Of a stretch of 64,000 nt of DNA, positions 12,787 to 25,719 are shown one piece after another. The notes below the pieces were generated by a model. It worked only from the letters and a program-made list of their open reading frames with translations, did not search any database and was not told the origin of the DNA. Origin of the DNA: Paramecium primaurelia (lineage: Eukaryota; Ciliophora; Oligohymenophorea; Peniculida; Parameciidae). Where the stretch lies: assembly GCA_905182975.1 (NCBI GenBank), contig CAJJDM010000097.1:266532-330531 (forward strand). The letters are read 5' to 3'. Position 1 is the stretch's first letter; each line of letters opens with the position of its first letter. Position numbers and translations under genes: made by a program.

Positions 12787-15427
12787 ATGAACAAATAATT
12801 TACACTTAAAAAAGCATTCTTCTAAATTAATATTTAAGATATTAGAGGTAAAAAGAAGGCTTGTGAAATATGTTAAAAGGATTTTAGTGTGTTATAGAAG
12901 GAGCATTAATGTAAGAGATGTAAAAGAGCTGTTTGTTATTCATGTTCATAAAATAAAGAAATAATCTATAAAATTGGTTTATATAAATCTGCTTCAAGTG
13001 TTGATTAAAAACCTCATAGATAATGTGATTTATGTCATGAAGAATCTAAAAGAATGAGATAATTTATTTAATCTAATAGTCTTGCCTTTGGAAAAGACAC
13101 ATTATGTGAGAGATGGCTTAAATAAATGAATAATAAAAAGAATTATGAAGAAATTGTAAAGGATTATTATGATAATTTAAATGATCCTTAATTTGAATAT
13201 AAATTCATGAATTAAGATGCATCTGAAAGCATGGCATTTACAAAATATAAAAATGCTATAAATAATATGTATAGTAAATTAGTTGATTACTGTGAAGCAT
13301 ACAATTATTCATTTTAAGAATTTTATCATCATATTACTTAAAAGAAAGATGCTACATCAATTTAAAATGCCATTTGCAATATTATTAAAGCATTTCTTAA
13401 CAAACATGTAAGTGTATATATATAGGATTTAGCCAAAATTTGGATTTGATGATGAATTTATACTTGTAGTACAATTCTTTTTAAGTTTTGCTTCAGAACC
13501 ATTAGCATTTATGTGTCTCTCATATTTTTATGAATTAGTATATCCTAGAGAACTATATTATACTTTTCTTAAATCAAACGATTATGATATAAAGAAATAC
13601 TCAAAACTTATTTTATCATTATTAGATTCAGTATTCCATCTTTAATCATCAGATGTTTAAAAAATATAATCTTATTTAAAACATGATTTTTAGAAATTAG
13701 CTTTGACTTTATCAATTAATTCTTTAACTTTTGAAAACACTTTTCTATTAATAGATAATTGTATTAAAGTTGGTAATTTTTTGGAATTCTCAAAAGGATT
13801 GACAGCAATATGTTCATTGAGAATTGAAGAAATAAAGAAATATGCTGATGTTTCATATGAGAAATTGGCTGTAAAGATTTTAAGAAATGTTGAATTTAGA
13901 GAATTATAAGAATAATTAAAAATGTTTGAAGTTGTAGATTAAAAAATATAAGATAAAATAATAAAATAGTTTATTTAAGAAGAATAGAAAGCAAATTTTA
14001 TATTAGATGATAAATATCTATAAAATAAAATATTATCAAGTGATTAATACAAAGAATTATAATATAAATATGAACTTTTGGATAATGAGAAAAATAATTT
14101 GAAGAAATAAATAGAAGAACAAAATAAAATTTATTAAATAACATTAGCAGAAAATTAATAATAAAATTAATAAATTTAATAATTAAAAAATGAATTGTCA
14201 AAAATTAAATCTGAATTATTTGATCTTTAAAATTTACCATAAAATATATAAACAAATTAATTATATACAGGTGGAAGTGATTAATCTAAATTTGTTGCAC
14301 TTTTATAAGCTTAAATTTAGGAGTTAAGAGCTTAGTATTAAGGTTTAGAAGAAGAATTATAGACAGCACATAATTAAATTAATAATAAGAATGTAGAAAT
14401 TAGAAAATTATAAAGTAATGTTAGAGAAAATAGTAAAACTTTAACTGATTTGGCTTTTGAAAATCATAATTTATAATATGAATTAGATTCTAATCTAGGA
14501 AGATCAAGAACAAGTACAAGATCAAGAACTTAAATTGAAGATAAATTATCATATGAAATGTTAGAAGAAAAATAAAAGAGAACAGAAAAGGCTTTAGAAT
14601 AATTAAAAGAATAATATGATGAATTAAAATTAAATCTTGGAGAATAAGAATTAGAATTAGTACGTTCTAAAAGATTTCAATAAGAAGCATAATTTACAAT
14701 AAGCACACTTTAATTATCAATTACATCATTAGAATAATAATTATTAGATGAAAGATAAATAAATTAGAAAAATGTTGAAATTAATAAAGAAAGACTGGAG
14801 ATATAATATTAGAAAATGAATGAAAGTTTAGAAATAGTATATAGTAGAAATGATAAATTGATGACTGAAAATGAATAATTGAAAAAGGATTTAAAAGATT
14901 CTTAAGATTTATGTCAAGAATAAAAATAAATAATCAAATTATTATAAGAAGAATATGAAAAATAAAAGTATTTAAATGAAGAATAAGAGAAGATATCATA
15001 AGAATTTAAAAGCAGAGATTTAGAGAGATAATTTGATGTATTTGAAACATTAAAAGAAAATGAGGATAAAGAAAAAGAGTAGTTGGCTATCTAATTATTT
15101 AAAAAGATAGATGATTTAATTAAGGAAATTTAATTCAGAAGTATAGATTAATTATTAAAAAGAGAATAATTAAATAAATTATTTAGAGAAGTAATATAAT
15201 CATATTATTATTATTAGAGTGCATAACATGAAAAAGCTATGAGAATACTTTTAGATAAAGTAGAAAATTATACTGATAAAAAGTTAATGCATAATCATTC
15301 AATTTCATCATAATAATAATCTTTAAGATTAGAAGCCTCAATTAAAGCATAGGATGGATTAAATGATAAAGAAAGAACAATAAACACTTCAGATAATAAA
15401 AAATAAGAAGATTGCAAAATAATGTGA
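12787..15427 (+). CDS. FYVE-type zinc finger protein with TBC-like region and long coiled coil
   Basis: 871 aa with one 25-nt intron (13408-13432). Residues about 25-85 hold a FYVE-like Cys pattern: CEIC, KEHQCKRC, CYSC and a final CDLC, suggesting binding to PI3P membranes. Residues about 190-260 resemble part of a TBC (Rab-GAP) domain (NKHPKFGFDDEF, then SEPLAFMCLSYFYEL), but the Arg and Gln finger motifs of active GAPs are not evident, so this is a degenerate match. The rest, to about residue 850, is Glu/Gln/Lys-rich heptad sequence typical of long coiled coil. An endosome tether or Rab effector is a reasonable inference. The family as a whole is not identified. Confidence 0.85.
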
Positions 15428-15515
15428 TATTTTATTAATTAATTATATAATATAATTATTCTGATAGAAAATTAAAAATTTTAATATATAAACAAGTTGA
15501 TAAATCAATTGTAAT

Positions 15516-15878
15516 ATGAGACCTTTTGATGAATAAAGTATATGAAATAATATAGATGATTATTAACAATTGAATTTTGATCAAAGTAATAAGTTGTAAT
15601 AATTATATTTTAATAAAAAGTAATACCCAAATTTAGTTGGTTAACTATATATGAAAAACTTAATCAATTATTATGAAGAGAATAATCATACTGTTGAATT
15701 CATGTTGGAAAAATGACAAATTAAAATTAGAATAAATAAAAAGAATATAATATTTGAAATCTTAAAATAATTTGATCAATTTCATACATTATTTTCTTTA
15801 TTAGTAATGAAAGTGAGATATAATCTATATTATTAATATTAAGATTTATATACTAATGTATAGATGACAGTAGAATGA
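15516..15878 (+). CDS. Small hypothetical protein
   Basis: Two introns (15538-15555, 18 nt; 15704-15730, 27 nt with a GTT donor) give 105 aa ending at TGA 15876-15878. Without the second intron the frame would stop at TGA 15714 after 60 aa. Splicing is preferred because the frame downstream keeps coding character. The product is rich in Tyr, Asn and Gln, with no motif. It lies between the FYVE protein and a kinase on the same strand. Structure is uncertain. Confidence 0.4.
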
Positions 15879-15995
15879 GTATATTTTTTAAATGATATTA
15901 TTTGAATTTTAATAATTCTATCATGATAAAATCATTATGTATATCAATTTTTAACAGTTAACATTTAATATTTAACAGCAATAAATTATTTACAA

Positions 15996-17338
15996 ATGAA
16001 AGATGTTTTTGGCTGTTATAAAATTCACTTAGATAAGAAGATTAATTAAGGGAGTTAAGCAAATATTTATGAATGCACCAATACTGACTCGAATAGTCGT
16101 TGTTGTGCAAGAGTGATATAAAAAAGAAATGACAATTATTAAACAGATTAATAGTCATATATGAGAGAGCTTTAAGTCTTAGAATAATTAAAATGGATAA
16201 GACATGATAATATCTTAGCTATATATGATTACAAAGAAGAGGAAAACTATATTTATTAGTTTTGTGATATTTGTGATGGCACATTACTTGATTTTAAGAA
16301 AGGATAAAACATAACAAGAAAAGATTTTTTAGATTTAATATAATAAATAAGTTCTGGATATCTTATATTGAAAAAAAATAAAATAATTCATAGAGATTTT
16401 AAACCAGAAAATATTCTGATAAAGAAAAAAGGCGATCAAATTTAATATAAGGTATTAATATTAATTTATTAAGATTGCTGATTTTGGTATGAGTAAATTA
16501 TTTGATGATAAAACAAGGATTAATACCAATATGGTAGGTACCTAATAATATTGTTCTCCAGAAATGCTCTCTTTAACAAACTATAGTTATGAATCTGATA
16601 TATTTTCAGTAACAATATTATTAAAGTTAGTTTGGTATTATACTGTTTGAAAAAGCAGCAGGCAATCTTGATTTATATAATGATAAAAAAAAATAAAAAA
16701 AATTGTTAGAAGCACTTAAAACACAAAGTTTCAAACAATACATATAAAATAATTTGATTGAGAATTAAATATAAGAATATATTTTAGATATTTTAGATAA
16801 ACTGATAGTTTAAGATTCATAAAAAAGAATGACTTGGGAATAGTTGAATAGCTTAGCCACTAATTAATTGGATGAATTTCATTCATTCTTCCAACCAATA
16901 TCAGATTTTAGATAAAGAGGAACAGTTAGTTTATATCAAATTAGTAGTAAAACAGAACCTTCATCTAATGAAAATTTGACTATAAATAAAAATCTTAAAG
17001 ATTCATAACTTAAAACTCTGAATATTTAAGCTAATTCGGATTAATTTAAGATTTTACCCTAATAACGTATATATATTAATAATCATATAGATTTTCCTTA
17101 ATTTTTCAAATAAAATTAAATTTGTAAATAAAAATAGTTAATTAATCCAATATTTGGATACTCTACTCTCAATAAAGAAGCATAAAAATTTGATTTTAAT
17201 AATTAAAATCAACAATACAGTAATTAAAACTAAAAAGAAAAATAAATTATTTAATAAAGCTTTGATTTTACAAATATTTAAAATGTTAATCCAAATTTAT
17301 TCGATAAAAAACAATAGACATTTTAGAATGGAAAGTGA
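15996..17338 (+). CDS. Serine/threonine protein kinase
   Basis: 432 aa, two 22-nt introns (16452-16473, ending AAG, and 16609-16630, ending TAG). Kinase domain at about residues 7-270: a glycine loop of form QGSQANIYEC, catalytic loop IIHRDFKPEN, ADFGMSK, then the GTQQYCSPEM substrate-binding segment, and DIFSFGIILFEKAAG. The variant glycine loop GSQANIY resembles ULK/Aurora-like ciliate kinases; the subfamily is not certain. The C-terminal 160 residues are Gln/Asn-rich and probably disordered. Both introns are forced by the kinase reading frame. Confidence 0.9.
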
Positions 17339-17422
17339 TTTATATTTCATTATTATATATTTACTAAAAATAATAGTTTATATCATTTAAGATATTATTT
17401 TAATAATTTTTTTCATAAATTA

Positions 17423-19345
17423 TCATTCCCATAAAATAGAAGGAATTTTTAATCTTAATTATTAAATTAATTAATTGTTAAATTATTATTAATTTCCAGT
17501 CTCATGTATGAAATCCAATGACTAAATAAACTCTTCCCCACTTCTATAAATATTAAATGTTTTTGTGTCTGAACAGTAATAAAAATATTACTTTGGATCA
17601 CCTTAAAAATTACATTTTTTACAATGAATGAGTCCATCTGATGTAATATAGAGTTAATTTTGACATTAATGATATTGTTATCTACTTTATTTATGATTAC
17701 ATTTGCATTAAGCAGGGCAGAATCCAATAAAATTAATAATATTTTAGATTTCTAGAGTAGGAAATGAATTTATCTAAAACATTTATTGACAACTTAATTA
17801 CAAATGATTCCAAAAATCAACAATTTATTAATTTGTTGTTAAGGTCTTAATATGTTACCAAAAAGCTTCTAAAAAATCTTTACTAGTTTTAAATTTATTT
17901 TTTGTTCTTGTATGAGGACAATAGAAACTATAATCTTATATGTTTTAAGTAAAAATACATTATTAACATATAAGCTGACCTATTGAATTGATATATAATT
18001 ATTTGTTGCATGTATGAACTTATATTATTAATAAACCTTGACATGAACATTAGGGAGGACATTGACATTTAATTGGAATGGCAGTTTTTTTATCCACATT
18101 AGTTTGATGTTTGGAAGTCCATTATTTATCAAAATATTTCTAAGTTTTTATTTTGTTTAGACTTTATCCAGAAGTAAAGAGAGATACATCTGTTATAGTA
18201 GGTTGATTGACTATTTATGGTTAAATTATAAGAGGAGATTGATAAAGAACTTATGATTCAAAATTAATCTCTTTTATTGAATTTCGAGAAGATAAATCAA
18301 AATGAACTTCTTTTTTTGTTTCAGAGTAGATTCTAGTTCTTTAATAAGATATAGGTTTAGTTAACTTTATAGTACTTTTTCTAGATAATGGTTATAGAGA
18401 TGGTGTTTTATCATTTGTAAGATAATATAATTCCATCAATTATTATACATCTTCATAATTCTATTTCTACTATAATTTTAATTTATAATTAATTTCTGAA
18501 AGTCGATTAATTATTTTTATGAGATTTTCATTAGTTTTATTTAAATCTTCATATTCTATCATTTTTTTATCTTAGTGATTCTTTATTACTTAATTAATTA
18601 AGATGAGATTAGAATGAATTCTAGAATCTAATTCTTTTTAGTCTTCATTATTAACTTGAATTTCTTATAAAAGCATATCTAATTTATTTAAACCATATTT
18701 AATATTTTCAATAAATGCTTTTAATCTTTCATTAAGAGAATTTAGATATTATATTTTTTTGCTGTTATTTTTTGATAATTTAAAGTTTTCTTCAATTTTT
18801 TGTAATTAGGATATTATTAATTTAAGTGAAGCATGAAGAGATAAAATTTTATTCATTTTATTTTGTTTTATATACTCATTCAAAAGTGATTAATTCAATC
18901 TTTAATCTTCATGAAACACTTAATTATCTGTTAATATATCATAAATCATCATTATATAATTATTATTTTCAGCCTATTAATCATGATCAAAAAATGCAAT
19001 AAATTACTAATATTCATAATACAGAGATTCAAATATTTATATATATTCTAATTTCTTTTAATTTTACTATAAAATTTAGTTGTTTTAAGAAATATGATAT
19101 TCCTATGTTATTTTTTTTATTCTTTCATCATGATCTTATACAATTTATCTAAATTCTCTCTATTTCTTTTTTATAACTTTTTCAAATTATTTCTAACTCA
19201 CATTGATTATTTTCTAAATACTTTCCTCAACTTAATTATGAAGTTCTGCAAATTTTGACTACCTATCTGTTATTTTATATATTAATGATGTTATTTCTTC
19301 AAATTGTTAAGTTTGGTAATTTTTATCTTGAATAATTTTATTCAT
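17423..19345 (-). CDS. Coiled-coil protein with two tandem Cys-rich modules at the C-terminus
   Basis: An intronless frame of 640 aa. Residues 1 to about 310 are Lys/Glu/Gln-rich coiled coil with repeated heptads. A Ser/Thr-rich linker follows. Two copies of a Cys-rich module then start near residues 430 and 541. Each has CPxQCxC, about 10-18 residues, His/Thr-Cys-x-x-Gln-Leu-Tyr-Ile-(N/T)-Ser, a C-x-x-C pair, and a YxYC or FYC element followed by a helix (DFLEAF or EFIQSL). The Cys spacing suggests zinc binding. I do not recognise the module as a named domain. It could serve as a ubiquitin-, RNA- or protein-binding unit on a coiled-coil scaffold, which is inference. Confidence 0.82.
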
Positions 19346-20602
19346 TTGTTTTTATAAGAAGAGATTTTAGAAATAAATATATTATTGATTAAAAAACAAA
19401 GATTTTCTTTAAATTTTTAATTCAAGTAACTAAAATTAACCAAAAACATGTTCATAATAACCAAATTAACTATAATTTATAGTCAAAATTAATAAAAGCT
19501 AATTTAAGTACCATAAGTATAAAATTAAATAAAAAACCTCATTTATATCATTACTATGATAAAAAAAATACATTAATTTAATATTAATATTTTTGAATAA
19601 TATGACCTATAAATATATTCTCATACATTATATCTTATTGCATAATTATTCTAATCCTAAGAAATTATAAGATTAAACTCTAAATATGGAAAAGTCATGG
19701 ATCTCAATCTTTTTTTATTTTTAACCAAAGATGTACCTTATCCTAAATATATGTCCTAGATGAACTGTAAGTACAGTTACAATTAAGAATGAAATAGATT
19801 TAAATCAAGCATAAAAATGAACAAAGAGATTTTAAAATGACTTAATTAACTATATTTGTGTCACATGAAATTACTTTCTGAAAAGAGTTTATAAACATTT
19901 TTAGTCAAAAAACTATTAAATTAGAATTTTAAATATATACTACTATTTAAGGAATAATTCTTTGTATTTTAGATTCTACCCTAATATTAAAGATCATTTT
20001 GAAAAATTATAAGATTATGTTAAAATATAGAATCCAGAATATTTTTGTATTTTGAAAATTCAAGTTTCTGTTTTTCTATATTATTTCTTTTAATTAAAAT
20101 AACTAGGACTCTTGAAAGTAGTTACTATATTAGATAATAAAATAGTGTAATAGATTTCTACAGAATTATGATAATGATGATGTTTATGTTTTTCTATTTA
20201 CAAGAAGATAATGAATTGTTAGAAGATTATAACGGATAGTCTGTTCCTTATAAATGAATACTTGCATTTTTAATGATTAATTCAACTATTTTATAAATGG
20301 TTTCACTTCATAACTCAGCAATTTTATATTATGAAAAAATATTGATTAATTCTTCATATTTTTTATTTATAAATTAAAAATATCTCTATCGATATTTTAG
20401 TTTTCAAATCTACTTGGCTTTTTTTAATTTTAAAACAAAATGGACAGTTATTAAAATTTTTTAATAATTATGAATATCTATACTAATAATTATAAAGCTT
20501 GATTTGAATTGTATTTAGAAATGATTTAAATATTTAGTTAATATTTGCTCATGAAGAATAGGAAGAATTCTATTTATTAATTTAATATATAAAAATTATA
20601 TT
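19346..20602. other. Gene-poor region with broken coding fragments
   Basis: No intact gene was found in this 1.26 kb. Plus-strand stretches at about 19970-20165 and 20195-20262 read as protein-like in different frames (for example NIKDHFEKLQDY and LQEDNELLEDYNG), but TGA codons and frame changes separate them and no set of standard mini-introns joins them convincingly. They may be the remains of a decayed gene. The proximal part, before 20602, must hold the promoter of the next gene. Confidence 0.4.
19970..20262 (+). pseudogene. Possible decayed gene fragment
   Basis: Two short stretches of plausible protein sequence lie in different plus-strand frames and are interrupted by TGA codons. No start codon, no family match and no workable intron set was found. 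Codon use resembles the neighbouring genes more than the surrounding spacer. Chance ORFs in AT-rich DNA are an alternative explanation. Confidence 0.25.
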
Positions 20603-21637
20603 ATGTCAAATACAAAATTTCCTTCAGTTTCAATAAATGAAAAGTATAGTTAATTCATATTATAAGATTATAGAAACGTATTTTGAGATCAAAGATAGTT
20701 AAGATACTGAATAGTTAGTTTTAGAATTATTGCAACAAATTCTTAAAAATAGAAAGATTATAATCAGAAATTGATACAAGAAAGACTGAATTTGAGTTAG
20801 AAGATCAAAATTTAATATAATTATTACCAATTCATCCACCTATGAAATTTACTTAAGAAGAAAAACATCATTGTTAAAGAATGAATATCAATATTCCAAC
20901 TCCTTTAGAAATGCAATAAAAATTGAAAGCGTAATTAACCCATTAAGAATTATTAGAAGTATTTTAGATCATTAATCTAAATTATTAGATTGGGGAAGAT
21001 CCTGCTTATTTTATATAAGATGAAGAAATGAGAAGATTGAATTGGAATGAAGAAGATTGGTTATCAAAATCACATACACATTTAAAATAGGAAATGAAGG
21101 ATATTCCTAAAATAAAATCTACTAGCAATTTATTAAAAATAAAAAAACCAACAATTAGATCAAATACTGAAGATAGAACAGAAAGAAAGAAAAAAGTATC
21201 AAATAAGATATTTATATAAAAAGATGATTGAAGAATAGGTTAAAAGATTACATGAAATAAATGAAATAAATTTTTAGAAAGTCAAATATAATCAAGAGAC
21301 AAAAGAAATGGAGAAATAAAAAGAGTAAGCTAAATTAAATGAAAAATTTAAGTCCAAAATAGATGTATAAATAAAAAAATAAGATGCTAAACATGAAAGT
21401 CATTAAAGAATAGCTGAGTATAAATAATAATAACAATAAATGATAAAAGAGAAAATTGAATTACATAAGTATATATAATATATTACATTTAGAAAATAAA
21501 TAATGGAAGAAGAAGAGATGATTAGATTAAATTAAAGATTAAAATAGATATGTTAAAATAAATAAGTTAATAATTTAATTGATTCAAATCTTAAAGATAA
21601 AATAGACAAAGCAATCAAATGCCAAACAAATAAATGA
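20603..21637 (+). CDS. Coiled-coil hypothetical protein
   Basis: 319 aa after removing introns 20644-20666 (AAG end), 21196-21223 (AAG end) and 21469-21492 (TAG end). The total closes in frame at TGA 21635-21637. Charged helical segments dominate the C-terminal third (repeated KEK/EEEE/RLKQ), with a less regular, Trp-containing middle (RRLNWNEEDWLSK). There is no membrane segment or signal. It resembles small ciliary or basal-body coiled-coil proteins in composition only; function unknown. It is convergent with the cytochrome b5 reductase gene. Confidence 0.7.
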
Positions 21638-21818
21638 TTAAAATTAGTATTGAGATTATATTCAAATTGTTAATGTTATTTTTTATAGAGTTTATTATTG
21701 AAACCTTAAAGTCTGGTATATTCAAACAAGAGTCTAAGACTATGTCATTATTTGATAATTTGAGTTCAATTTAAAAAACTCTTAATTATTTACATTTTTA
21801 TTTAATACAACATCCAAC

Positions 21819-22712
21819 TCAGAATTTCACTATATTATCTTTCTTTAATCCAAATTATTCATAAAGCGATAGGACTAACTTGTTCATTGGTTTAGGTCCG
21901 CATTAAACTCCTAATGTAGTTTCAGTTGCCTTTGGAAATATTGATGTCATCATTTCTAAACTCACAAATCCTTTAAGACCTTTCCAATTCTCATCAAACT
22001 TTAAGATTATATTATATAAATACATTATCTAAGGTGTAATGAACTGTAAATTAATCTTTATGCTTATCAGATAATTCATTTAATTCTTTTAATAACCAAA
22101 TATCTTATTCAGTTTTATTTGCATATAAAAGGATCATCTTTGTATTATCATTTGGATTACTACATATGGCTCGAATTAATTAATAGGCTGGAGTGATACC
22201 ACTTCCTCCACAAATCAATAATACTGTATTGAATTATTACCAAGTCTTATTAAGTTTTGGTCTAACAATAAATTGATTATTATGATAAAGCAACTTACCT
22301 ACACATCTTTTAATTGTTAATTCTGAATGAAGCTATTAATTTATTATAAAGAATTACTTCTAACTTTTCTAACCATGGAGTTAATTCTCCTCCATTTGGA
22401 AATTTAGGATGAACATTAGGTCTATAAATTTTGATAGGTATTAAAAAATATCCATCATCTTCAAAAACATGAGTGTATGCTCTGTCAACAATCTCACCCT
22501 TCATATTAAGACCACTCAATATTAAAATATAAAACTTACTAAATTTTGATATGTTAAACAGCTTGCATTCCTAATCTCTCTTTTTGATTTTTGAAATCAA
22601 ATCTAAACATATAAGAATCATGATTGATTGGTTCTCTTTTTGTAAGAGTAACTTAAAATTTCTTTGTAAAGAATTCACTTTAAGTATCAATAATGAAATC
22701 CTTTTAATCCAT
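21819..22712 (-). CDS. NADH-cytochrome b5 reductase family flavoprotein
   Basis: Transfers electrons from NAD(P)H through FAD to cytochrome b5 or similar acceptors. 272 aa with three 25-nt introns: 22515-22539 (GAG end), 22333-22357 (TAG end) and 21999-22023 (AAG end). Visible motifs: FAD-binding RAYT near residue 69; KIYRPNVHPKFPNGGELTPW, the typical GxMS-equivalent region; NAD-binding CGGSGITPAYQL; and the C-terminal CGPKPM. The length matches the soluble catalytic core. The ATG chosen gives a short N-terminus without a membrane anchor, so a cytosolic or loosely attached enzyme is likely. Fatty-acid desaturation or sterol pathways are the usual partners. Confidence 0.93.
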
Positions 22713-22928
22713 TTATGATATTAAATATAATCTAAATTTCTAAATTCTTCATCTGAAATATATAATTGCAAAGATATTTTAATCATTATTTATTTATTTA
22801 TAAACAATCTTTTTAATTAAGGTTTCTTAACTCCAATACGAAAATTCTAAATTCCTAAGAAGTGTGAAAATATCTTGCTGAACTTTTATTGAAATATAAT
22901 TTATATATTATTCCTTTTTAAAAACCAA

Positions 22929-24415
22929 TCATATCAATCTAGCCATTTTATCAGCATTTCCAATATAATCCTTTGGTTCCAAAGTCATAAGCTTCTTTTT
23001 AACATCTTCAGGTAATGCTAATTTTGAAATAAACTCTCTTAAAGAATCCTTAGTTATTTTTTATCCTCTAGTTAATTCCTTAAGTTATTCATATGGATTT
23101 GGAACACCATATTATCTCATAATCTATTAAATGGGTTCAGCTAAGACTTCCCAATGCTATATATTAATTAAATATATAAATAATACATTTTCTAAATCAT
23201 TTAAAATTGTATCATAATTAGGTGATATTTTATCAAGTCCTTTAATTAAACTTCTATATCCAACCACTGCATATCCTAAACATACTCCATGATTTCTCAT
23301 TACAGTAGAATCAGATAAATCTCTTTAATATCTAGAAATTACTAATTTATTCATAAAATGTTAAGCTAATGAATTAGATAAACCTAAATTGCCTTCACAA
23401 TTTTCAAAATCAATAGGATTAACTTTATGTGGCATAGTAGATGAACCTACTTCAGATTTAATACTTTTTTATTCGAAATAATTAATTGAGATATAACTCC
23501 ATACATCTCTTGATAATCCTATTAAAATATTATTAATTAAATTGAGATATGAATAATAGAGTGCTACACTATCATGAGGTTCAATTTGAGTAGTGAATGG
23601 ATTATGTTTTAATTTAAGTTCCTCTATAAATTATTTGCTTAAAATGGGCCAATCATAATTTGGATATGCTAATAAATGAGCATTGTAATTTCCAACAGCA
23701 CCATTCAATTTAGCCTCAAATTTAAGATTTCTTAATAATTCTGAATGATTTCTTATTCTATGAGCAAAATTTGCAAATTCCTTTCCAACAGTAGTAGGAG
23801 ATGCAACTTGACCATGAGTACGACTCAACATAGGAACATTATAATGATCATGTGATAATTGTACTAATTTATTAATAACTCCTTCTAACGATTTCATTAG
23901 TAAATTATTTTTAGCATCTGTCATCATTAAACTATATGCAATATTATTAATGTCCTCACTTGTACAACAAAAATGAACATATTCTTTCATTGAATGTAAA
24001 ATTGGATCTAAATATGTCATAATAATAAAATACTTTTATCTAATTCTTCTTTGATATAATATTCAATAGATTTAACATCATGATTAGTTGTACTTTCTAT
24101 TTATTTAACTCTAAATGATTTAGTTACATCAAATTTATCATAAATCAAATCCAAATAAGTCAAATCTAAAGCAGTTAAATTTAAAACTGAATTTCCTTGT
24201 TTTATCATATTCTTAGAATGCAAAAACTTCAACCATTCAATTTCTACTTTGATTCGATATCTAATATAATAAGAATTATAATACTTCATCAATGCATATT
24301 CACTAAAATAATCTTTGATTACAGCTGTTTAACTGGCATATCTTCCATCAAGAGGTGAAATTGCAGTCAGAGTGGATTCTTTAAATTCTATGATTTAATC
24401 GCCATTATTTTACAT
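22929..24415 (-). CDS. ADSL: Adenylosuccinate lyase (PurB type)
   Basis: Catalyses two steps of purine synthesis: SAICAR to AICAR plus fumarate, and adenylosuccinate to AMP plus fumarate. 476 aa, similar to the bacterial PurB subfamily. Key segments: ISPLDGRYA near the N-terminus, FCCTSEDINN, MLSRTHGQ (catalytic His), LNGAVGNYNAH, TTQIEPHD, the flexible signature loop GSSTMPHKVNPIDFEN with the catalytic Ser, and SRYQRDLSDSTVMRN. Two introns (24008-24033 and 23157-23186), both ending TAG. It lies 60 nt downstream of the DEAD-box gene on the same strand. Similarity to the bacterial-type enzyme is notable, but this type is widespread in eukaryotes. Confidence 0.96.
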
Positions 24416-24475
24416 GATGAGAATTTACACAATCTTCTAAAAATTAACATAATTATAATTTCTAAAACTCATTAT

Positions 24476-25663
24476 TCACAATTTTACACAACTGTTTGGA
24501 AATACATATTTATATCTTTCATATTCATTATATATTGCAGATTCAAAAGAATCCTTCAATCTCACAATAACTAAATAATTATTATATTAATTACTTCTTC
24601 CATTCTCTTATCTTAATCTCCCACATTATAAAAGAAATGCCTCATAATTTCTTGGAAGATCATATAAAATAATCTAAGTTACTTCTGGAAAGTCTAATCC
24701 TCGACTTCCAAGACCTGTACATATTAAAGTTCTATATTTATTAATTATTAATACTTCTATTCTTTTGTTCTAAATTCTTCTAAATTTCTAATTCTTTCCT
24801 CTACTGATTATCTAGAATGGAAACATTTACTAGATCCAACAATTTTTTAAATATCCTAACACTCTTTCTCTCCATCTACAAAAATAATTGTTTTCTGATT
24901 TTCTAAATATTCTTCAAGTGGTTTATTCATAAATTCTATATTCCTTTTTGGCATTTACATATAGTCTTTAGAAATATAAAATGTAAATTTGCTTCCATCT
25001 AAAGATTTTAATTCTTTCTCTTCCTTAATTGTATTCACTGAATTGCAAAGCACAAATTAATTTATATTCAGATATCTTTAAATAGTATATATACTCTCTC
25101 TAAAACTTACATCACTATTATATATATATATCATATATATATATACCCCCAAGTTAAATCTGCTTCATCTATTACTAAACAATTAACATCTTAAATTTTG
25201 CATCCTAATTTTACTAATTAAGCTAATTAACCAGGAGTTGATATACAAATATCAATTAAATCCCAATTTAATTAATTTCTCAAAGAATCATTCATTCTCT
25301 ATATTCTTTCCTTAGCATAATTCTATAATTTTTTAGCTTCTTAATCGCTCTTTTTTAATTTATCATATTACAATCATTTCAACTATTGGAGCTATTAATC
25401 CAATAGACCCTATTCTTGATACTTTTATATTAGGATCTAATTCTCTTATTATCTTATAAGTTTAAATTGATAATTCTTTAGTTGGAGTAAGAACAATTGA
25501 TCTTTTCTATTCAATTATTGGAACAGAATAACAAAGTGTCTTTCCTGTACCACTTGATGTTTATATTATTGTATTTAATCCATCCCTTATAACTGGAATC
25601 ACCTAAATTATAATAATATATATATACTTTTTGTTAAAGACTGTTTAATTTGATTCTATTCAT
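24476..25663 (-). CDS. DEAD-box RNA helicase with divergent motif VI and a one-base frameshift
   Basis: Compact helicase core with a very short N-terminus. Motif I is SSGTGKT near residue 30, Ia PTKEL, II DEAD in VIDEADLTW near residue 150, and the second RecA lobe has TIIFVDGE, CTGLGSRGLDF and YDLPRNYEAFLLQCGR. The last replaces the usual YxHRxGR and lacks the canonical His, so ATPase coupling may be altered. Introns: 25603-25627, 25350-25371 (AAG end) and 25115-25146. The frame breaks near 24792-24800, where a run of four A would need five; with the extra base the gene has 370 codons and aligns through EEFRTKRIEVLI. An assembly error is more likely than a real mutation. Confidence 0.82.
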
Positions 25664-25719
25664 TAATCACTTAAAATAATTTATGTTTAATTTGGTATTA
25701 AAATTTATATATTTTTTCT

